Of a DNA stretch of 17,121 nt, positions 12,438 to 17,121 are shown one piece after another (within the stretch, counting starts at the first letter, position 1; each line of letters starts with the position of its first letter). This DNA is from Anaerolineales bacterium. GTDB lineage: Bacteria; Chloroflexota; Anaerolineae; Anaerolineales; JABWBV01. The notes beneath the pieces are model-generated. The model was not told the DNA's origin and made no database searches. It saw only the letters and a program-made list of their open reading frames with translations. The translations under genes and the position numbers were made by a program. The stretch is taken from positions 1-17,121 of the forward strand of contig JALUWE010000091.1 of the NCBI GenBank assembly GCA_027019845.1, in the 5' to 3' direction.

Positions 12438-15400
12438 TCATACCGGATAGGTGTGAACGAGCTTGAGAAAATGCTTAACCACTTCAGGATCGAAGTGCTT
12501 CCCTGCTTGCTCGTGAATGTAGGCCAGCGCCTTCTCTTTGGGCCAGGCTGGCCGGTAAGGCCGGTCGCTGGTTAGCGCGTCGAAAACATCGACAACCGCG
12601 AAAATGCGCGCCGCCAGCGGAATTTGTTCGCCTTTCAACCCTTCTGGATAACCCGTTCCATCCCATTTTTCGTGATGATAGTAAGGAATGTCGAGCGCAG
12701 GGCGTAGAAATTGAATCGGCAGCAACATCTCGAAGGCAAAACGAGGGTGTTGCTGCATGATTTTTTCTTCTTCATCGGTCAAATTCCCCTCTTTGTGTAA
12801 GATTTCATCCGGGATGCCCATCTTGCCGATGTCGTGCAGGATGGCGCCGCGGCGGACGTGCAACAGCTCTTCTTCGGTCATTCCCATGGCCCTGGCCAGC
12901 TGCACGGTCATTTCCGTTACCCGTTTGGAGTGGCCTTCGGTTTCCCGGTCGCGCAGCTCCAGGGCTTTTGCCCATCCCTCCAACGTGGAGTCATAGGCAA
13001 TTTTCAACTCCATGTTGGAGCGTTGCAAACTGTCGAACAACTGGGCGTTTTCGATGGCGATGGCAGCCTGATCGGCCACCGCAGAAATAAAGTTTCGCAG
13101 CTCGGGATCGATTTTGCACGGGGGGATATACAAAAGCTCCAAAACGCCTTTCACTTCCCCTTTGGTGATCAACGGAATACCTAAATAAGAGGTAAAACCA
13201 TCCGTAGCCAGTATTTGGGCGCGGCGGGAACCCTGGTGTTGTGCCAGATCGGGAATGTAGAGAAATTGTCTTTGCAGGACGATCTTTTCCATCAAATCTT
13301 CGTTCAGCCGTAGAACCGTGCGAATGATCGTTGGGTTGCGGATGCCGCTCCCACCGGCATATTCCAATGTTTGTAAATACGGATCGAGGAGCAAGACATC
13401 TGCCGCGTCTACGCCTAGTTGAGCGGTCAGCTGCTCCAGCAGGATTTGTAGCGTAACTCGCACGTCCAGGCTGGATGTAATGGCGTGGTCCACAGCCCGT
13501 AGGGCTGTCAAATAGCGAAGCCGCTGTTCCGTTTGTTCATGTAATTGCGAGCGGTGGATGGCATTGCCGGCAATTTCTGCCAACACGTTCAAGATGCGAA
13601 CCTCTTGTTTGGAAAATTGGCGCGAGGCGGGGACAAACACGTATAAGACCCCAATGACCTCCTGGACGGAGCGGATCGGGACCACTACGCCGCTCCAATG
13701 GGCCGGGAGGTGCTGGCGCGCCGCTTTGAACACGCGTGGGTCTGAGCGAATGTCTTTGACGTGGTACGTTTTTCCACTCGAGTACACATAACCAATAATC
13801 CCTTCTATCGAATGCGGCATCATCTCGTTCAAGTCTGCACACCAACCTTGAGCGACCACCTGCTTGAGGCTGCCCGTGCTGGGATCGTAGAGGACAATGC
13901 CCCCGGCCTGGCTGTTGAGCACATTCAGCGTTTCCTGTAGCAAGATGGGGGTCATTTCTTCGAGCGTTTCGGCGGCCCGCAAAGCGGTGGAAACGCGGCT
14001 CACAGCTTCCAGTTCTGCCAGGCGCTGGAGGGTCTCCTCGTACAAACGCGCATTTTGGATCGCGGCTGCGGCCTGGTTGGCGAAGGAGGTGAGCAAATCC
14101 AGGTCGTCTTGCTCGAAGGCCCCAGTGCGGCTGGCGTTATCCAGCGCCATGGCGCCGATCACCGTGCCTTTGACCATCAACGGGGCCACGATGGAACTGC
14201 GGATGGAGCGCACTTCGGGAATCTCTACGTTTAAGTTGTCCTGTTGCAGGCTTGGGTCTTCTTGCACGTTGGTGATCAGTACGGGTTCTCGTTGTTGGAC
14301 AGCCCGGCCGGCAAAGCCCCAAGAGGTCGGGAAGGCAAAATCTTCAATTCGCTCATCCTGGTAGCCGATGGAGGCGCGGATGTGTAACAGGCCGTCGTCC
14401 TCCAAAAGCAGTAAGGAGCCTTTCTCCGCGGCCGGGATGGCCTGACGCGCGGCCTGCAAAATGTTTTCCAACAGGGTTTGCGTTTGCAGGCTGGTATTGA
14501 GTGATTGCAGCGCTTGTGCCAGCGCTCCCATTTCCCTGGCTCTGCGCTGGCTTTCCCCGATCAGGCTGGCGTTTGCAATTGCCAGGGCAGCTTGTTCGGC
14601 CAGCAACGAAAGGGCGCGCAGCTCGTGTTCGTTGAAGTCGTGAGGCGATTCGTAGGCGACGTTCATCACCCCTACTACTTGCTCTCTCACTTTAAGAGGT
14701 AGCCCGATGATCGCCCCTTCCCAGTTATAGTCGGCGAATAGCGGGTGGGTGGTGGTGTTGGGAACCACCACTCTTTCACCGCTGCGAGCCACGGTGTAGG
14801 TGATCCCGTCAGGCCTGGGATCGGTATGGGGCGCGTCCATCGGCCCGGCGGGGGTATAGGCCGCGCCGAATTGCAGCGTTTTTCCATCGTAGAGAAAGAT
14901 GTGGGTGTCATCCGCTTTTACCAGGTGCAAAGCCGACTTCACGATGGCGATGAGCACGGTCTCTAATTCGTGTATGGCGGTCAATTGAAGGCTGAGCTGG
15001 CGCAGGATTTCCAATTCCTCCACCCGCTGCCTGGTTTCCTCGTACAGGCGGGCATTGGCAATAGCGGCTGATGCCTGCGCTGCAAAAGCGGTCAGAAAAT
15101 CCAGTTCCGTTGGCAAGAAGGGCTTTTGTTGCAGCGAGCGGCTGATACTCATCACTCCAATCACCTCGCCGCGGTTTTTGAGAGGCGCCAGCATCAGGGC
15201 TTCAGCCTCCTCAGAGGTGCCCGGAATCTGGAGGCCTCGGGGGTCTTCGTGGGTGTTGGGTACGATTTCTGCCTCTCCGCTGACGGCCACATACCCTGTC
15301 AGACCATCCCCAATTCGGAGTTTGTAGGACAGAGCTGTCTCCGCGCCGGGGTGAAGTGCGACCACACAGGTCAGGTGTTTTCCGTCCGCGTCTATCAAGT

Positions 15401-17121
15401 GAATGCGGCTGCCGTTGGCTGCAAAGAGTGATTTGGCGTGTTCCGCGATGGCTTGCAGCACGCTTTCCAGGTCCAGCATGGCGATGGCCTGCGAGGTGGA
15501 GAGCAATGCCTGTGCCTGTGCCTCTCTGCGGCGGGCTTCCTCGAAGAGACGCACATTTTGCAAACCTGTGGCCACGACACTTGCAAGCGTGGTCAGCAGG
15601 CGTTCGTCATCCGCGGTAAAAGCATTGATGCGAGTGCTCTCGGCGTTGATCACCCCCAGGACGCGGCTGCCAATTTTGATCGGTACACATATCTCCGAGC
15701 GTATCCCCGGCGTAGTGGCAATGTAGTTTTTCTCTTTTCGGACGTCGCCCAGACGGATCGCCTGCCCCGTAGCGGCTACACGACCGCTGATACCCTCCCC
15801 CAAGGGCACGGTGATGTCCAAAATCTCTCCTGAGATGCCGTGATAGGCAGGGTGAACACGCAAGACCTGCGCCGGTTCGTCTACCAACAGCACACCAAAG
15901 TGATCGGGATAGATATTTTCTCCAATGAGTTTTGTCACCCCTTCGAGTAGTTCGTCTTCGGATTGTGCTTCCACGGCCAGTCTGGTCAGGGCTTGTAGGA
16001 TTGTCAGTTCTTCCAACTGACGCTTGAGAGCGCTTTCCGCACGCTGTAATTGCGCCAATCGAGCGGTAAGTTGGGCGAAGAGACGGGCGTTTTCCAGCGC
16101 TACCGCGGTGTGGGCGGCCAGCATTTCCAGCGGTTGTAAGTCCTCGCTTGCGTAGGCGTGCGGTTCATAACTCTGCGCAGAGATCATCCCCACCACTTCC
16201 TCGCCCCGCCACATTGGAACGGCTATCAAAGACCGAACGTGTTCTTCCGAGCCGAAATGTTCTGAGTCGTAGGGGTCTTCTTCGGCCCGGAAATCGGAGA
16301 TCAATACGGATTGCCCGCTCGCGATCACCTTGCCGCTCAAGCCGCGGCCGGCAGGAATGCTCCTTTCCGGCCAGCGGCCTCCCTGATCGAACAAATACAC
16401 GGCTCTGATCACATCCTGCTCTTTGTCGTGCAGTGCAATCACAAAAGCGCCAGCCTGGAAAAGCTGTTGGGCAGCCTGGTGGGCCGCCTGGTACACTTGT
16501 TCTGGATCGTGGGCAACCGTTACGATTTTCTGTACCGCCGAGTGAAGCACCCGCCAGCGTTCGGCCATCTGTTGGGTGCCTTGAAAGAGGCGGGCGTTTT
16601 GAATAGCTACGCTTGCCTGGCTGGCAAGGGGGACTACCAGATCGAGATCGGCCTGCTCATACGCATCGGGTTCGTAGCTCTGCAAACTCAGCACACCGAT
16701 AATCTCATTTCCACCAATGAGCGGAATATACAGCCCCGATTGGGTCTGGCGTTCGTCACCGATTTGAACCAGGCGACCCTTGCGTTCCAGCTCTGCGCGG
16801 AGCGGGTTGAGGTCCGCGATGAGCGGCTGCCGCGTACGGATGGCGTCGCTCATCGGCCCTTCGCCAAAAGGCATGGGAGGAAATTCAGCGGGATCGACGG
16901 TTTCCCCATCCACGATGGCAAAATCGCAATAGAACATTTCTCTCTCATGATCGAAACGGGCGACGACAAAGTGGGGCGAGTTGAGCAGTTTGAGGCCGAT
17001 CTCGCGGTGCATGATCCAGTAAATTTCTTGCAAATCCAGGGAGGCGGAAAGTTTTCTCCCGATCTCATTGATCACCAACATCGTCTGATTGCGCCGTTCC
17101 AGGTCGCTGGTCAACTGTTGG
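12438..17121 (-). CDS. Multi-GAF (eight) HD-GYP cyclic-di-GMP phosphodiesterase (5' end outside window)
   Basis: Very large cytoplasmic signalling protein, at least 1,560 aa; the frame runs off the right edge and a TTG at 17114 is merely the first in-window start. Counting from it, eight GAF modules of roughly 150-165 aa lie at about 12-177, 190-347, 370-525, 535-692, 702-852, 865-1025, 1035-1192 and 1202-1360. Most end in a phrase like QAAIAIENAQLF that runs into a short coiled linker. The C-terminal HD-GYP domain (1375-1558) has HSKRVTEM (His1395), the HD pair in AILHDIGKMGIPDEIL (His1427, Asp1428), and HHEKWDGTGYPEGLKGEQIP with the GYP triad 1488-1490. It should hydrolyse cyclic di-GMP. 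No membrane helix is visible. GAF ligands cannot be assigned. No frameshift seen across 4.7 kb. Confidence 0.93.
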   Translation of the reverse strand, partial: QQLTSDLERRNQTMLVINEIGRKLSASLDLQEIYWIMHREIGLKLLNSPHFVVARFDHEREMFYCDFAIVDGETVDPAEFPPMPFGEGPMSDAIRTRQPLIADLNPLRAELERKGRLVQIGDERQTQSGLYIPLIGGNEIIGVLSLQSYEPDAYEQADLDLVVPLASQASVAIQNARLFQGTQQMAERWRVLHSAVQKIVTVAHDPEQVYQAAHQAAQQLFQAGAFVIALHDKEQDVIRAVYLFDQGGRWPERSIPAGRGLSGKVIASGQSVLISDFRAEEDPYDSEHFGSEEHVRSLIAVPMWRGEEVVGMISAQSYEPHAYASEDLQPLEMLAAHTAVALENARLFAQLTARLAQLQRAESALKRQLEELTILQALTRLAVEAQSEDELLEGVTKLIGENIYPDHFGVLLVDEPAQVLRVHPAYHGISGEILDITVPLGEGISGRVAATGQAIRLGDVRKEKNYIATTPGIRSEICVPIKIGSRVLGVINAESTRINAFTADDERLLTTLASVVATGLQNVRLFEEARRREAQAQALLSTSQAIAMLDLESVLQAIAEHAKSLFAANGSRIHLIDADGKHLTCVVALHPGAETALSYKLRIGDGLTGYVAVSGEAEIVPNTHEDPRGLQIPGTSEEAEALMLAPLKNRGEVIGVMSISRSLQQKPFLPTELDFLTAFAAQASAAIANARLYEETRQRVEELEILRQLSLQLTAIHELETVLIAIVKSALHLVKADDTHIFLYDGKTLQFGAAYTPAGPMDAPHTDPRPDGITYTVARSGERVVVPNTTTHPLFADYNWEGAIIGLPLKVREQVVGVMNVAYESPHDFNEHELRALSLLAEQAALAIANASLIGESQRRAREMGALAQALQSLNTSLQTQTLLENILQAARQAIPAAEKGSLLLLEDDGLLHIRASIGYQDERIEDFAFPTSWGFAGRAVQQREPVLITNVQEDPSLQQDNLNVEIPEVRSIRSSIVAPLMVKGTVIGAMALDNASRTGAFEQDDLDLLTSFANQAAAAIQNARLYEETLQRLAELEAVSRVSTALRAAETLEEMTPILLQETLNVLNSQAGGIVLYDPSTGSLKQVVAQGWCADLNEMMPHSIEGIIGYVYSSGKTYHVKDIRSDPRVFKAARQHLPAHWSGVVVPIRSVQEVIGVLYVFVPASRQFSKQEVRILNVLAEIAGNAIHRSQLHEQTEQRLRYLTALRAVDHAITSSLDVRVTLQILLEQLTAQLGVDAADVLLLDPYLQTLEYAGGSGIRNPTIIRTVLRLNEDLMEKIVLQRQFLYIPDLAQHQGSRRAQILATDGFTSYLGIPLITKGEVKGVLELLYIPPCKIDPELRNFISAVADQAAIAIENAQLFDSLQRSNMELKIAYDSTLEGWAKALELRDRETEGHSKRVTEMTVQLARAMGMTEEELLHVRRGAILHDIGKMGIPDEILHKEGNLTDEEEKIMQQHPRFAFEMLLPIQFLRPALDIPYYHHEKWDGTGYPEGLKGEQIPLAARIFAVVDVFDALTSDRPYRPAWPKEKALAYIHEQAGKHFDPEVVKHFLKLVHTYPV

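Overview
The window looks like a chromosomal segment from a bacterium, probably of the phylum Chloroflexota (Anaerolineae-like). This is inferred from the mix of genes: NarL-type two-component systems with HisKA_3 kinases, a CpaE-like ATPase with a KGGVGCTT P-loop, a PaaI-type thioesterase starting with a CFVCGLKNP motif, and a giant multi-GAF HD-GYP protein. No marker gene is present, so the taxonomy is tentative. No tRNA, rRNA, CRISPR array or transposase was seen.

Layout. (1) Positions 1-819 hold the 3' part of a plus-strand CpaE/TadZ-like ATPase. (2) Positions 847-4645 on the minus strand form a compact cluster read from right to left: PaaI-like thioesterase, FkbM-type methyltransferase, and two GT4 glycosyltransferases whose reading frames touch or overlap. 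The methyltransferase carries an in-frame array of nine heptanucleotide repeats. (3) Positions 5058-9829 are a signal-transduction block: a DevR/DosR-like response regulator facing a membrane-bound, DosS/DosT-like GAF histidine kinase, a receiver-only protein, and a PAS histidine kinase overlapping a second NarL-type regulator. (4) Positions 9968-10534 encode a cupredoxin lipoprotein with a His/Asp-rich loop; its leader contains a GGGAC-N4-GTCCC palindrome and a long hairpin covering the ribosome binding site. (5) Positions 10869-12428 encode a rhomboid protease and a membrane-anchored Clp-fold (SDH-type) serine protease. (6) Positions 12438 to the right edge, minus strand, encode a protein with eight GAF domains and a C-terminal HD-GYP phosphodiesterase; its N-terminus is outside the window.

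Three copies of a ~157 bp palindromic, MITE-like element (one left-truncated) lie in intergenic leader regions: beside the thioesterase promoter, between the divergent regulator and kinase, and in the presumed 5' UTR of the rhomboid gene.

How the parts may work together: the GAF kinase keeps the proximal His and distal Tyr known from mycobacterial heme sensors, and the regulator beside it keeps the DNA-contact residues of the DevR recognition helix. A Dev-box-like palindrome upstream of the cupredoxin gene suggests a gas- or redox-responsive circuit controlling an exported copper protein. This is inference and the main hypothesis from this window.
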